From IMG/VR virus record IMGVR_UViG_3300042453_002018, positions 1 to 64,000 of that record: a DNA stretch of 64,000 bases. One strand, 5' to 3'. The position numbers and the translations under genes were made by a program. Below, in pieces: positions 27,561 to 35,998 of this stretch. The stretch comes from a virus. How positions within the stretch are numbered: the first letter of the stretch is position 1; every line of letters starts with the position of its first letter. The notes beneath the pieces are model-generated. The model saw only the letters and a list, made by a program, of their open reading frames with translations, had not been told where the DNA came from and searched no databases.

Positions 27561-28276
27561 TTATCGGACAAGGAGTATCAGTTGGTGGAGGAATTTATGT
27601 TGATGCGAAAAGTGATAATTTTCCACCAGAAGGTGTAAATAAATTGTATTATGGAGATTTAGGCAATCTTTTTGATGCTTCAACATATAGCGGAAGCGGC
27701 AATCAATGGATTGATACTCAGAGTGGTAACATTGCAACGCTGATTAATTCTCCAACGTACAGTACAGATTTTACAGGGTATTTCGAATTTAACGGCATCA
27801 ATCAAAGAGCAACTGTTTCCGGAACGCCTTTAAATCCTGTAAGTTATACTAAGTGTGCTTGGTTTTATCTCAACGGGACTCAGGCAAATCATTTGATCAG
27901 TTTTAATGACGGTACTGGAACTGGTCACTACATGGCGTTTAATAACACAAACAAATTATATTGTGGACATACTTCATGGCCAGGGTTTCCACTTTCGTTT
28001 GAGTCCGTAACAACTTTCGATAATTTTGTTTGGTATTTTGTTGCAGTAACTTTTGACACAATTTCAGGAATGACGCTTTTTGTAAATGGAAGAGAAGATA
28101 GTAAATTTACCCTATATAAAACTCCTCCTGTTGCAAGTCAAATAGGTATCGCAAGCTATGACAATTTTGGACATTTCAAAGGAAGAATCGGCAGAGTTTA
28201 TATCTATAACCGTGCATTGACCGCTGAAGAAGTGCGCTGGACTTTTAATGGAACCAGATATATTTACTCAATTTAA
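27557..28276 (+). CDS. LamG/concanavalin A-like lectin domain protein
   Basis: 239 aa. Jelly-roll lectin signatures of the Laminin_G_3 type: YFEFNGINQRATV, WYFVAVTFDTISG, MTLFVNGRED and GRIGRVYIYNRALTAEEV at the C-terminus. Probably a virion surface protein that binds carbohydrate, such as part of a fibre or decoration. No signal peptide. Confidence 0.8.
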   Translation: MIIGQGVSVGGGIYVDAKSDNFPPEGVNKLYYGDLGNLFDASTYSGSGNQWIDTQSGNIATLINSPTYSTDFTGYFEFNGINQRATVSGTPLNPVSYTKCAWFYLNGTQANHLISFNDGTGTGHYMAFNNTNKLYCGHTSWPGFPLSFESVTTFDNFVWYFVAVTFDTISGMTLFVNGREDSKFTLYKTPPVASQIGIASYDNFGHFKGRIGRVYIYNRALTAEEVRWTFNGTRYIYSI

Positions 28277-28283
28277 CTAAATA
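28277..28283 (+). promoter_or_regulatory. CTAAATA late promoter-like motif
   Basis: CTAAATA ends only 5 nt before the ATG at 28289, so if used as a -10 element the transcript would begin at about the start codon. May be chance. Confidence 0.3.
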
Positions 28284-28288
28284 GAACT

Positions 28289-28621
28289 ATGTCTAACGAA
28301 TTCAAAAAAGAATGTGGTAAAGGATACTATTGGTGCAGTACAGATAAAGTCTGTAAGCCACTACAAGAATCTATGGAAACTACAAAGTTTTGTCCTGCAT
28401 GTAATAAAACAGAAAAACGCTCTGAGTGTGCATTTGGTCCAGAGTATTTTGATAAAAATGCAAGAAGCATGAAAGAAGATATGGGAGCACCAGCAAATGC
28501 GGTTGGTGGTGGTGCTATTGCTGGTCTTGGCGTTGGACAGCAAGGTGAACCTGGTGTAAAGAAACGCAAAACTGCAACATTCATTTCATTTATAAAGAGA
28601 AAGTCAAATGTGGCTTCTTAG
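28289..28621 (+). CDS. conserved phage protein with two Cys clusters
   Basis: 110 aa. CGKGYYWC and VCKPL near 9-28, then CPAC and a further Cys near 38-48 could bind zinc. The Gly-rich PANAVGGGAIAGLGVG block followed by GEPGVKKRK is found in small T4-like phage proteins. Role unknown, perhaps core or head associated. Confidence 0.65.
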   Translation: MSNEFKKECGKGYYWCSTDKVCKPLQESMETTKFCPACNKTEKRSECAFGPEYFDKNARSMKEDMGAPANAVGGGAIAGLGVGQQGEPGVKKRKTATFISFIKRKSNVAS

Positions 28622-29045
28622 TTTTTTGCCCAGTGGATTTCTTTTATTCATTATCAATACAGTTTTAATTTGCGGTGCTGTCGGTGCCGTAATTGGTTTT
28701 TTAGGTAGTAGGCTGCCAGTTGTTGGCAACTATGCAAACGTAATTAAATATGTTTCCATAGTATTACTCTGTATCGGCATATATTGGAAAGGAGGCTATA
28801 GCGTAGAGCAAGAGTGGCGTCAACGAGTGGCTGAATTAGAGGAGAAAGTGAAAGATGCAGAAGCGAAATCACAGCAGACAAATGTTGTTATTGAAACGAA
28901 AGTCAGAGAGAGAGTTAAGAGAGTCGTTGAAAAACGAGAGGTCGTTGTTGAGAAGATTAAAGAAGTGGAAAAAGTTATCGATGCAAAATGTGAACTTGAT
29001 CCAAGCGTAGTAAACCTTTTGAATGAAGCAGCCAAAAAGCCATGA
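28608..29045 (+). CDS. i-spanin-like inner-membrane protein
   Basis: 145 aa. Two N-terminal hydrophobic segments (about 5-32 and 45-63) and a long charged coiled coil (about 68-128, EELEEKVKDAEAK-type). The neighbouring downstream lipoprotein overlaps by 4 nt, the classic Rz/Rz1 order. It would span the periplasm with the lipoprotein partner and fuse membranes at lysis. Two N-terminal segments are more than usual for Rz. Confidence 0.6.
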   Translation: MWLLSFLPSGFLLFIINTVLICGAVGAVIGFLGSRLPVVGNYANVIKYVSIVLLCIGIYWKGGYSVEQEWRQRVAELEEKVKDAEAKSQQTNVVIETKVRERVKRVVEKREVVVEKIKEVEKVIDAKCELDPSVVNLLNEAAKKP

Positions 29046-29302
29046 AAAAATTACTTATAGTTTTATTGCTTACTGGTTGTAGTACAACTGTGCCAGTGGC
29101 GCGTAAATTTCCTGAAATCCCAGATTCATTCAAGAATTCTTGTGCGCCACTGGCACAAATAAAAGAAGGCACAACCAAACTGAGTGAAGTGATTACGGTT
29201 GTTGCCGATAACTATACAGAGTATCACCTGTGTAGTGATAAAGTTGACATGTGGATAGAATGGTATAGATTACAAAAAGAGAATTTTGATTCTGTAAAAT
29301 AA
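29042..29302 (+). CDS. o-spanin-like outer-membrane lipoprotein
   Basis: 86 aa with signal peptide and lipobox LLTGC (C13 acylated). The mature part contains Pro (VPVARKFPEIPD), then helix. Overlaps the i-spanin-like gene by 4 nt and precedes the endolysin gene. It is longer than Rz1, so the spanin role is inferred from context. Confidence 0.6.
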   Translation: MKKLLIVLLLTGCSTTVPVARKFPEIPDSFKNSCAPLAQIKEGTTKLSEVITVVADNYTEYHLCSDKVDMWIEWYRLQKENFDSVK

Positions 29303-29317
29303 AACCTGAGGATACAC

Positions 29318-29935
29318 ATGGAACTTACAAAAGAACAACTAAAACAATTACTACCAAAGAATCCATATATTGACCAGTGGTACAAAGCATTAAGTCAATT
29401 GCTTCCTGATTATGAAATCAATACACCACAGCGCATTGCATCGTTTATTGCACAATGCGCTCACGAATCTGGTAATTTTGTTTTTCTTACTGAAAACTTG
29501 AATTACAAAGCGGAAAGTCTGATGAAGACATTTCCAAAATACTTCAAAGATTTAGCTACAGCAAAAGCTTACGAAAAGCAACCACAAAAAATTGCGAATA
29601 AAATCTATGCAGATCGCATGGGTAACGGTAACGAAGCATCTGGTGACGGATGGAAATATCGTGGTCGTGGATTAATTCAACTGACTGGCAAAACAAACTA
29701 TACTTGGTTTGCAGCATCACTCGAAATCAGCTCAGAAGAAGCAGCGGAATATACACAAACATTTGAAGGTGCTGCACAATCAGCATGTTGGTTCTGGGAA
29801 ACAAACAAACTGAATCAATATGCGGACACAGGTGACATTCTTACAATGACGAAGAGAATTAATGGTGGGACCATAGGACTTGAGGATCGCAAGAAACATT
29901 ATGCACATGCTCTTCACGTTCTAGGAGTCCACTAA
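29318..29935 (+). CDS. endolysin, GH19 chitinase/muramidase-like
   Basis: 205 aa. FIAQCAHESGNFVFLTENLNY holds the catalytic Glu (near 48) and GWKYRGRGLIQLTGKTNY (near 110-127) the substrate groove of GH19-type phage endolysins. No signal peptide, so a holin is needed for export. GAGGA precedes the ATG. Confidence 0.93.
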   Translation: MELTKEQLKQLLPKNPYIDQWYKALSQLLPDYEINTPQRIASFIAQCAHESGNFVFLTENLNYKAESLMKTFPKYFKDLATAKAYEKQPQKIANKIYADRMGNGNEASGDGWKYRGRGLIQLTGKTNYTWFAASLEISSEEAAEYTQTFEGAAQSACWFWETNKLNQYADTGDILTMTKRINGGTIGLEDRKKHYAHALHVLGVH

Positions 29936-30159
29936 TGAAATATCTAGCACTTCTATTATTACCATTATTAGTAGCGTGTGAAGAAAACTATCGTTATCCT
30001 TGTCAAGACCCAGAAAACTGGGATACAAAACAATGTAAAAAACCATACTGTAGCGCAAACGGAACTTGTCCTGAAGATTTGACACATTACGAAAAGAATA
30101 AAGCAGGTCAACCTTCACCACAATTTCAACAGGTTCCAAGTAAAGGAGAATGTAAATGA
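29935..30159 (+). CDS. small Cys-rich lipoprotein
   Basis: 74 aa. Signal peptide with lipobox LLVAC (C15); six further Cys in the mature protein (YPCQDP, TKQCKKPYC, NGTCPED). A candidate second spanin-type or virion-exclusion lipoprotein in the lysis region. TAATG coupling with the endolysin. Confidence 0.65.
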   Translation: MKYLALLLLPLLVACEENYRYPCQDPENWDTKQCKKPYCSANGTCPEDLTHYEKNKAGQPSPQFQQVPSKGECK

Positions 30160-30629
30160 TTAAAGATTTATGGTCAGGAGAAAGATATACAACAGAAGAA
30201 CTCAATGCACGACTGAAGTTTTTTATCGGCATTGTTTTGGGATTAACACTATTCGGTATTGTCTTTGTTGTTCTTTATAGTTTGATTTTTGTTACTCAAC
30301 CGATGAACGGTATGAGTCCTGTTGACAACAAGTTTTTTGAACTTATCATTCCTATTGCCACATTCTTGACAGGTACATTGTCAGGTATCATGCTTGCAGG
30401 TGACGATAAAGATTTGAGAGCAAAAGCACTTGATGCAGCAAACAAACCATATGTGCCACCGCCACCACCTCCAGTTGTGTCTGCGCCAGTTAGCACAGGT
30501 TTCGGAGCAACACCATCAGCAAGTCCATTTGATACTGTGGTAGATGCATTCTCATCATTTGCACCAACAGTTGCATCAGGTTTTGGTGGCAAAGATGCAC
30601 CCGCACAGCCTCCGCATCCTGAAAAATGA
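30156..30629 (+). CDS. membrane protein with Pro-rich tail
   Basis: 157 aa. Two membrane segments (about 22-45 and 64-84), then PPPPPPV and a Ser/Ala-rich tail. In the lysis cassette. Could be a holin-like or host-membrane protein; the long low-complexity tail is unusual for a holin. Confidence 0.6.
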   Translation: MIKDLWSGERYTTEELNARLKFFIGIVLGLTLFGIVFVVLYSLIFVTQPMNGMSPVDNKFFELIIPIATFLTGTLSGIMLAGDDKDLRAKALDAANKPYVPPPPPPVVSAPVSTGFGATPSASPFDTVVDAFSSFAPTVASGFGGKDAPAQPPHPEK

Positions 30630-30853
30630 AAAAGTTTTTGATGCAAATGCTTACCGCTGAAGGTGAGCAACAACCTTCCAGCAAGAGAGTAATTACCTTT
30701 TTGGCTTTTATTCTACTTGCTGTTGGGTTTATTGCCGAATTGTTTTTTGAAAGAAAGTTGAATCCATCGACGTTTGATGTTATGATGTATATTGTGCTAG
30801 GTGGATTAGGATTTACCGCATCTGAAAAGTTTACCTCAAAGGAAGAAAAATGA
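30626..30853 (+). CDS. two-TM small membrane protein, holin candidate
   Basis: 75 aa. Membrane segments at about 22-40 and 50-67, charged ends (MKKFLMQM; FTSKEEK). Size, topology and position beside endolysin and spanin genes suit a class II holin, but no family signature is seen. Confidence 0.55.
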   Translation: MKKFLMQMLTAEGEQQPSSKRVITFLAFILLAVGFIAELFFERKLNPSTFDVMMYIVLGGLGFTASEKFTSKEEK

Positions 30854-31047
30854 AAAAAGAAATTGCATTGATGTCGATGATTTTGGCTCTGCTTTTTGTA
30901 CCACTTAGCAAAGGCGCTTTTGCTGCTGAAGAAAAGAAAGTGTGCGTCAAAGAGTATGACAATAAAACTAAAAAAGAAAAAGAAGTGTGCAAGACTATCA
31001 AAGTCCATAAGAAGTTAGAAGGCACAAAGATTCCAGAGAAGAAGTAA
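30850..31047 (+). CDS. small exported protein
   Basis: 65 aa. Signal peptide (LMSMILALLFVPLSKGAFA) with cleavage likely after AFA, leaving about 40 mostly Lys/Glu residues with two Cys (KVCVKEY, EVCKTIK) that could form a periplasmic disulfide. ATGA overlap. Confidence 0.6.
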   Translation: MKKEIALMSMILALLFVPLSKGAFAAEEKKVCVKEYDNKTKKEKEVCKTIKVHKKLEGTKIPEKK

Positions 31048-31050
31048 GAA

Positions 31051-31479
31051 ATGGACGGAGAAGTAGCACTTAAAGTAGAGGTTGGCGTTCTCAAAGAGAA
31101 AGTCTATACCCTTGTAGACCTTTGTGAGAAGATGGATCGCGTTATCGAAAAACTTACTGATAACAACACAACAGTAGTCAACCAGATTTATAACGACATG
31201 GAAAAAAGAAGAGAAGATACCGCAAGTGATATCAAAGAACTTCATTCAAGAATAACTACCGTGGACAGAAATCTTTCAGATAAGATTGAGTTGACTGAGC
31301 GTAGAATTATGGATGAAATAAAATCACTACGCGATCATATTACTGAACATAATCAAAAAGAAGAAGATGATTTACAATCACTCATGAAATGGAAATGGAT
31401 GGTTGCCGGTGGTGTAGTTGTAGTTGCATGGATTGTATCTAACCTTAAATTTGAACATTTGGCAAAGTTTTTTGGATAA
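31051..31479 (+). CDS. coiled-coil protein with C-terminal membrane anchor
   Basis: 142 aa. Heptad-rich coiled coil for residues 8-112, then a single TM segment (VAGGVVVVAWIVSN, about 118-132). Tail-anchored. Unknown role; last gene before the primase promoter. Confidence 0.65.
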   Translation: MDGEVALKVEVGVLKEKVYTLVDLCEKMDRVIEKLTDNNTTVVNQIYNDMEKRREDTASDIKELHSRITTVDRNLSDKIELTERRIMDEIKSLRDHITEHNQKEEDDLQSLMKWKWMVAGGVVVVAWIVSNLKFEHLAKFFG

Positions 31480-31508
31480 TTGATTTTTGTGAGCAGTAGT
31501 GTTATAAT
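31480..31508 (+). promoter_or_regulatory. sigma-70 promoter for primase operon
   Basis: TTGATT, 17-bp spacer, TATAAT. The -10 ends 6 nt before the primase ATG at 31515, so transcription should begin at or next to the start codon (leaderless). Confidence 0.75.
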
Positions 31509-31514
31509 GATTGT

Positions 31515-32561
31515 ATGGCTATATACATTGATTCAAAATATGTGAGATTGGTTTCTTCACGCTTGCGTAACTTCAAGCAGAAAAACACCAATCTTTGGAA
31601 CTTCTCATGCCCATATTGCGGAGATTCCCAGACAAACAAACTCAAAGCCCGAGGCTATGTTTATGCTAAGGGCAATGATTTATTCTATCGCTGTCACAAC
31701 TGTGGAGTAGGAACAAATGCAGCCAATTTCATCAAACATGTCGACCCATCACTACATGGAGAATATGTACTTGAGAAATACAAATCAGGTACAGGAACAG
31801 CGAACACATATCACAGAAAAAGTAGTGATACACCAAGAATCATTACCCAACCACCCAAATTTGGTCACATCAAAAAGCGCAGTATATTTGAACATGGGGA
31901 GTGGCTCAGTAATTTACCAAGTGGACATTTTTGTCTAAATTATGCACAGAATCGTTTGATACCTGAAGAACATTATGATAAGTTGTTGTTCACTTCAAAT
32001 TATAAGATATTCTGTGACACACTAATTCCCAATCACGATAAAAAACTCATTGAAGATGCTAGGCTTGTTATACCCTTCTTCAATTATCAGAATGAATTAG
32101 TTGCAGTAAGTGGTCGTGCATTAGAAACAAGTGATCGCACACTACGTTATGTTACATTGCGTACAAATGATTCGGAGAATAAACTTATCTATGGCATGGA
32201 TCGTGTAAATTTAGATGAACGTGTTTATCTTGTTGAAGGTCCGATCGACAGTTTGTTTTTGAAAAATTGTGTAGCATCTGGTGATGCAAATCTTGCGTTA
32301 ACGGTGAAAAATATTCAAGCAAAAAAAATTACGCTTGTATTTGACAATGAGCCAAGAAATAAAGAAGTATGTAAGTTGATTGAAAATGCAATCAAATCGA
32401 ATCACAATGTCGTAATTTGGCCAGATAACATTGAAGGTAAAGATATTAATGAGATGATTCTCAATGGTTTTTCATCTGGCGAAATTCAAGAGATTATAGA
32501 TAGTAATACATTTTATGGACTTGAGGCTATAGCCAAATTTACATTTTGGAAGAAATTATGA
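31515..32561 (+). CDS. 61: DNA primase, gp61/DnaG-like
   Basis: 348 aa. Zinc-binding domain with CPYC (32-35) and CHNC (60-63); Toprim domain with VEGPIDSLF (near 240) and LVFDNEP (near 275). Makes RNA primers with the gp41-type helicase. No Shine-Dalgarno can be placed between the predicted transcription start and ATG. Confidence 0.94.
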   Translation: MAIYIDSKYVRLVSSRLRNFKQKNTNLWNFSCPYCGDSQTNKLKARGYVYAKGNDLFYRCHNCGVGTNAANFIKHVDPSLHGEYVLEKYKSGTGTANTYHRKSSDTPRIITQPPKFGHIKKRSIFEHGEWLSNLPSGHFCLNYAQNRLIPEEHYDKLLFTSNYKIFCDTLIPNHDKKLIEDARLVIPFFNYQNELVAVSGRALETSDRTLRYVTLRTNDSENKLIYGMDRVNLDERVYLVEGPIDSLFLKNCVASGDANLALTVKNIQAKKITLVFDNEPRNKEVCKLIENAIKSNHNVVIWPDNIEGKDINEMILNGFSSGEIQEIIDSNTFYGLEAIAKFTFWKKL

Positions 32562-32797
32562 ACGAACGAATTAAAGAATGTATGTTCAGCGCTGGTTTGA
32601 ATTCTAACTACGTCGAAGGATTCGACAGCATTTATTCGAATCAACTGGAAAAGTTTGCCAATTTGATTGTTAAGGAATGTATGCGTATGTGTGAAGTTAC
32701 AGAGATGAGTTTTGTGACCCATGACTGTGATGTGGAAGCATCTGGTGCAATTACTGTAAAACAGTTTATTGCAGAACATTTTGAAATTGAAGAATAA
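32558..32797 (+). CDS. MNERI-family small protein (paralog 1 of 5)
   Basis: 79 aa starting MNERIKECMF, with LEKFANLIVKECMRMC. Same plan as the genes at 49456, 51174, 51362 and 51631: MNERIxEL start, variable middle, KFAELIxxEC helix. Family is common in tailed phages, function unknown. ATGA overlap with primase. Confidence 0.75.
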   Translation: MNERIKECMFSAGLNSNYVEGFDSIYSNQLEKFANLIVKECMRMCEVTEMSFVTHDCDVEASGAITVKQFIAEHFEIEE

Positions 32798-32803
32798 AAA
32801 ACA

Positions 32804-32810
32804 CTAAATA
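32804..32810 (+). promoter_or_regulatory. late promoter motif CTAAATA before HNH gene
   Basis: CTAAATA 30 nt before the ATG at 32840, giving the HNH gene its own late-type signal inside an early/middle operon. Confidence 0.5.
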
Positions 32811-32839
32811 ACATTGTCACTCAAAAGGAGTCCAGTGTT

Positions 32840-33412
32840 ATGTCTAAAAAGTATGTAAAAATATGGGAAGATTATAATGGTCAAAAGTTGCCAGAAAACA
32901 TGGAAATTCATCATATAGATGGCAATCACGACAACAATGATCCAAACAATCTATTGGCAGTAACAATAGAACAACATTTAGAAATACATCAAAAGCAAAA
33001 AGATTATGGAGCAGTACAGGCTATTTTGATGAGAATCAATAGAAGTGAAAGTGACACAAAATTGCTTACCGAATGTGCATCCAAGCATCAAAAGAAATTA
33101 CTCTCTGAGGGTAGGCACAATTTTCAATTGATGACTGAAGAAAGACGCAAAGAAATAAGTTATAAAGTAGGTAATCTTACCAAAGAAAAACAAATAGGAT
33201 TACATAGAATAAATGCTGATCCTATTCTATCAAAACAAAATGCAACAAAAGCAGGTTTGACATCTAAAGAAAAAAAAGCAGGTTGGCACGATCCAGAAAA
33301 AAGTGGTAGTAATTATGTAAAGAATACATTTTGGTGGACTAATAGCATTACAGGTGAAAGAAAAAGAAGTCAGGATTGTCCTGGTAATAATTGGAATAAA
33401 GGAATGAAATAA
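32840..33412 (+). CDS. HNH homing endonuclease
   Basis: 190 aa. EIHHIDGNHDNNDPNNL (about 22-38) followed by EQHLEIHQ is the HNH metal-binding core. The C-terminal GNNWNKGMK looks like a NUMOD3-type DNA-contact motif. It lies between primase-operon genes and thyX with its own late promoter motif and AAGGAG, typical of a free-standing mobile homing nuclease. Confidence 0.85.
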   Translation: MSKKYVKIWEDYNGQKLPENMEIHHIDGNHDNNDPNNLLAVTIEQHLEIHQKQKDYGAVQAILMRINRSESDTKLLTECASKHQKKLLSEGRHNFQLMTEERRKEISYKVGNLTKEKQIGLHRINADPILSKQNATKAGLTSKEKKAGWHDPEKSGSNYVKNTFWWTNSITGERKRSQDCPGNNWNKGMK

Positions 33413-34065
33413 TGAGTGTGAAATTGATTGGTGTAACAGCACCTTTTGCTGGACACAATTCGGCAGAAGATATGATTGTTTATATGGCCAGAGTATCCAA
33501 TCCAAAAAATCAAGACATGGTTCGAGGTAATGAGAAATTGATTAGGTATTGTATAAAAAATCAGCATTGGTCAATTTTTGAAATGGTCAACGTTGTTATG
33601 GAAATAAGTACAACAAGAGACATCGCAAGACAAATCTTGCGACACCGCAGTTTCTCTTTTCAAGAGTTTAGCCAACGATATGCTGACCCGACGAAAGATT
33701 TGGGATTTGATTTGCGTGAAGCAAGATTACAAGATACAAAGAATCGTCAAAACAGTATTGAAACTGATAATTATGCTCTAAAGACCTTATGGGAAGAGCA
33801 ACAGCGTTTTATTATTGATTCTGCAAAGAGTGCATATGATTGGGCAATTGAGAATGGTATTGCAAAAGAACAAGCAAGAGCAGTATTGCCAGAGGGTAAC
33901 ACACAATCGCGCATGTACATGAATGGTACCTTGCGTAGTTGGATCCACTATTGCCAGTTGCGTATGTCAAATGGCACACAAAAAGAACACGCAGAGATAG
34001 CAATAGAATGTTGGAAAATCATTTCAGAAAAATTTCCAAACGTAGCGGTAGCATTAGAACAATAA
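33412..34065 (+). CDS. thyX: flavin-dependent thymidylate synthase
   Basis: 217 aa; makes dTMP from dUMP using FAD, NADPH and methylene-THF. Signature RHRSFSFQEFSQRY (77-90) is the ThyX RHRxxS motif. NGTLRSWIHYCQLR near the C-terminus matches the substrate region. TAATG-type coupling with the HNH gene. Confidence 0.96.
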   Translation: MSVKLIGVTAPFAGHNSAEDMIVYMARVSNPKNQDMVRGNEKLIRYCIKNQHWSIFEMVNVVMEISTTRDIARQILRHRSFSFQEFSQRYADPTKDLGFDLREARLQDTKNRQNSIETDNYALKTLWEEQQRFIIDSAKSAYDWAIENGIAKEQARAVLPEGNTQSRMYMNGTLRSWIHYCQLRMSNGTQKEHAEIAIECWKIISEKFPNVAVALEQ

Positions 34066-34078
34066 CAATGGAGAAGAA

Positions 34079-35872
34079 ATGGTAGATATTAGCAGCATTA
34101 AAATAGACCTAGAGAGAGATAAATTATTCGATGAACTCGGAACCAAAAGACTTAAAGAATCATACATGCGAGAAACTGAATCAAGTCCTCAAGAAAGATT
34201 CGCATTCGTATCCGCAGCCTTTGCATCCAATCCTGATCATGCTCAAAGGCTTTACGATTATTCTAGTAAGCACTGGCTTTCTTATTCTACTCCTATTTTA
34301 TCTTTTGGCCGTAGTAAGCGTGGTTTGCCTATCAGTTGTTTTTTACCCTATTTGGATGATTCAGCAGAAGGTTTGGTCAATACTTTATCGGAAGTAAACT
34401 GGTTATCAATGTTAGGAGGTGGTGTTGGAATTGGATTGGGAATTCGTTCTGCTGATGATAAGTCCGTTGGTATCATGCCTCATCTTCGGACTTATGATGC
34501 ATCTTCATTGGCGTATAGGCAAGGTCGTACAAGGCGTGGCTCTTATGCTGCCTATCTTGATATCAGTCATCCTGATATTATTTCTTTCTTAGAGATGCGT
34601 AAGCCTACTGGTGATCCAAATTTACGCACATTAAATCTACACCACGGTATTAACATCACAGATGATTTTATGCAGTTGATTGAAAAATGTATGTTAGACC
34701 ACGATGCAGATGATACATGGGAACTCAAAGATCCGCATAGCGGTGAAGTTAAAGACAGAGTATCGGCGCGTGAATTGTGGCAGCGCATCCTAGAAACACG
34801 CATGTTGACTGGCGAACCATACATTCACTTTATTGATACAAGTAATCGGTTGATGCCAGAATTTCAAAAACAAAAAGGTCTGAGTATCAAACAATCTAAT
34901 TTGTGTTCTGAAATTATTTTACCTACAGACAAACAACGCACAGCCGTATGTTGCCTGTCGTCTGTAAATTTGGAGTATTATGATGATTGGAAAGATAATA
35001 AACTTTTTCTGCGGGACGTGGCGGAAATGCTTGATAATGTACTTCAGTATTTTATTGACAATGCTCCTGATGTTATACACAGAGCCAGGTTCTCTGCTCA
35101 ACAAGAGCGCAGCATTGGTGTGGGGGCTCTTGGCTATCACGCTCTTCTTCAGAAAAAAAATATTGCGTTCGAATCTGCGGTAGCAAAGTCATTCAATAAT
35201 CAAGTATTCAAACATATCAGAGAGAAACTAGACAATGCAAATCTTGAACTCGGTAAAATTCGTGGTGAGGCTCCTGACGCTGCTGGTACTGGCAAACGCT
35301 TTTCTCATCTCATGGCTATTGCACCCAATGCTTCTTCTTCTATTATTATGGGCAATACTTCTCCTAGCGTGGAGCCGTACCGTGCAAACGCCTACAGACA
35401 AGACACACTCTCAGGAGCATACCTGAACAAAAATAAATTCTTGGATAAAATCATCAAGGAGAAATGTGATGCAGACAGCAAATTGGACTATCAAGAAATC
35501 TGGTCATCTATCATTGCAAATGACGGTTCCGTTCAACATTTGGACTTCTTGGATGACTATACCAAAGATGTCTACAAAACTGGAATGGAAATTGACCAAA
35601 GATGGGTTGTGGACCACGCCGCTGACAGACAACATTACGTTGACCAAGCGCAATCCATTAACCTCTTTTTTAGACCTGATGTAAATGTTAAATATCTTCA
35701 TGCAGTACATTTTCAAGCATGGAAACAAGGACTGAAAACATTATATTACTGCCGTTCAGAGAAACTAGCAAAGGCCGATAAAGTATCCAAGAAAATTGAA
35801 CGTGAGATTATACAAGAGATTGATTTGAAACAATTGGCTACTGAGGAGGTCTGTTTAGCATGTGAGGGCTAA
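34079..35872 (+). CDS. nrdA: ribonucleotide reductase alpha subunit, class Ia
   Basis: 597 aa. SNLCSEI holds the N-x-C-x-E active site; ISCFLPY, GGGVGIGLG and the C-terminal CLACEG (redox Cys pair reduced by thioredoxin) fit NrdA. No N-terminal ATP-cone, so it is shorter than E. coli NrdA and probably escapes dATP inhibition, as in other phage enzymes. Works with NrdB at 37305 and thioredoxin at 37067. Confidence 0.96.
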   Translation: MVDISSIKIDLERDKLFDELGTKRLKESYMRETESSPQERFAFVSAAFASNPDHAQRLYDYSSKHWLSYSTPILSFGRSKRGLPISCFLPYLDDSAEGLVNTLSEVNWLSMLGGGVGIGLGIRSADDKSVGIMPHLRTYDASSLAYRQGRTRRGSYAAYLDISHPDIISFLEMRKPTGDPNLRTLNLHHGINITDDFMQLIEKCMLDHDADDTWELKDPHSGEVKDRVSARELWQRILETRMLTGEPYIHFIDTSNRLMPEFQKQKGLSIKQSNLCSEIILPTDKQRTAVCCLSSVNLEYYDDWKDNKLFLRDVAEMLDNVLQYFIDNAPDVIHRARFSAQQERSIGVGALGYHALLQKKNIAFESAVAKSFNNQVFKHIREKLDNANLELGKIRGEAPDAAGTGKRFSHLMAIAPNASSSIIMGNTSPSVEPYRANAYRQDTLSGAYLNKNKFLDKIIKEKCDADSKLDYQEIWSSIIANDGSVQHLDFLDDYTKDVYKTGMEIDQRWVVDHAADRQHYVDQAQSINLFFRPDVNVKYLHAVHFQAWKQGLKTLYYCRSEKLAKADKVSKKIEREIIQEIDLKQLATEEVCLACEG

Positions 35873-35998
35873 ATGTCATTCGAACTAAATCCAAAGAAAC
35901 CAAAACCACATCCAAAGCGACCGATATACAAAGAAAAAACTCCTGCTCCGTCAAAAGAGCAGGAGAAAAAAGACAATGACAAGAACAAACAAAAGTGA
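35873..35998 (+). CDS. small Lys/Pro-rich protein
   Basis: 41 aa (MSFELNPKKPKPHPK start), almost wholly Lys, Pro, Glu, Asn. It directly abuts the nrdA stop and ends in a GTGA overlap with the next gene. Contains an internal perfect hairpin. Confidence 0.5.
   Translation: MSFELNPKKPKPHPKRPIYKEKTPAPSKEQEKKDNDKNKQK
35940..35965. repeat. perfect 9-bp inverted repeat inside small ORF
   Basis: CTCCTGCTC (35940-35948) and GAGCAGGAG (35957-35965), 8-nt loop, flanked by A-runs. On the minus strand it would read as a hairpin followed by T's; on the plus strand it could slow ribosomes or protect RNA. Confidence 0.5.

Noticed and set aside
35940-35965. Plus-strand rho-independent terminator after nrdA
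   Set aside because: The hairpin is followed by A's, not T's, and lies within an ORF coupled to the next gene.
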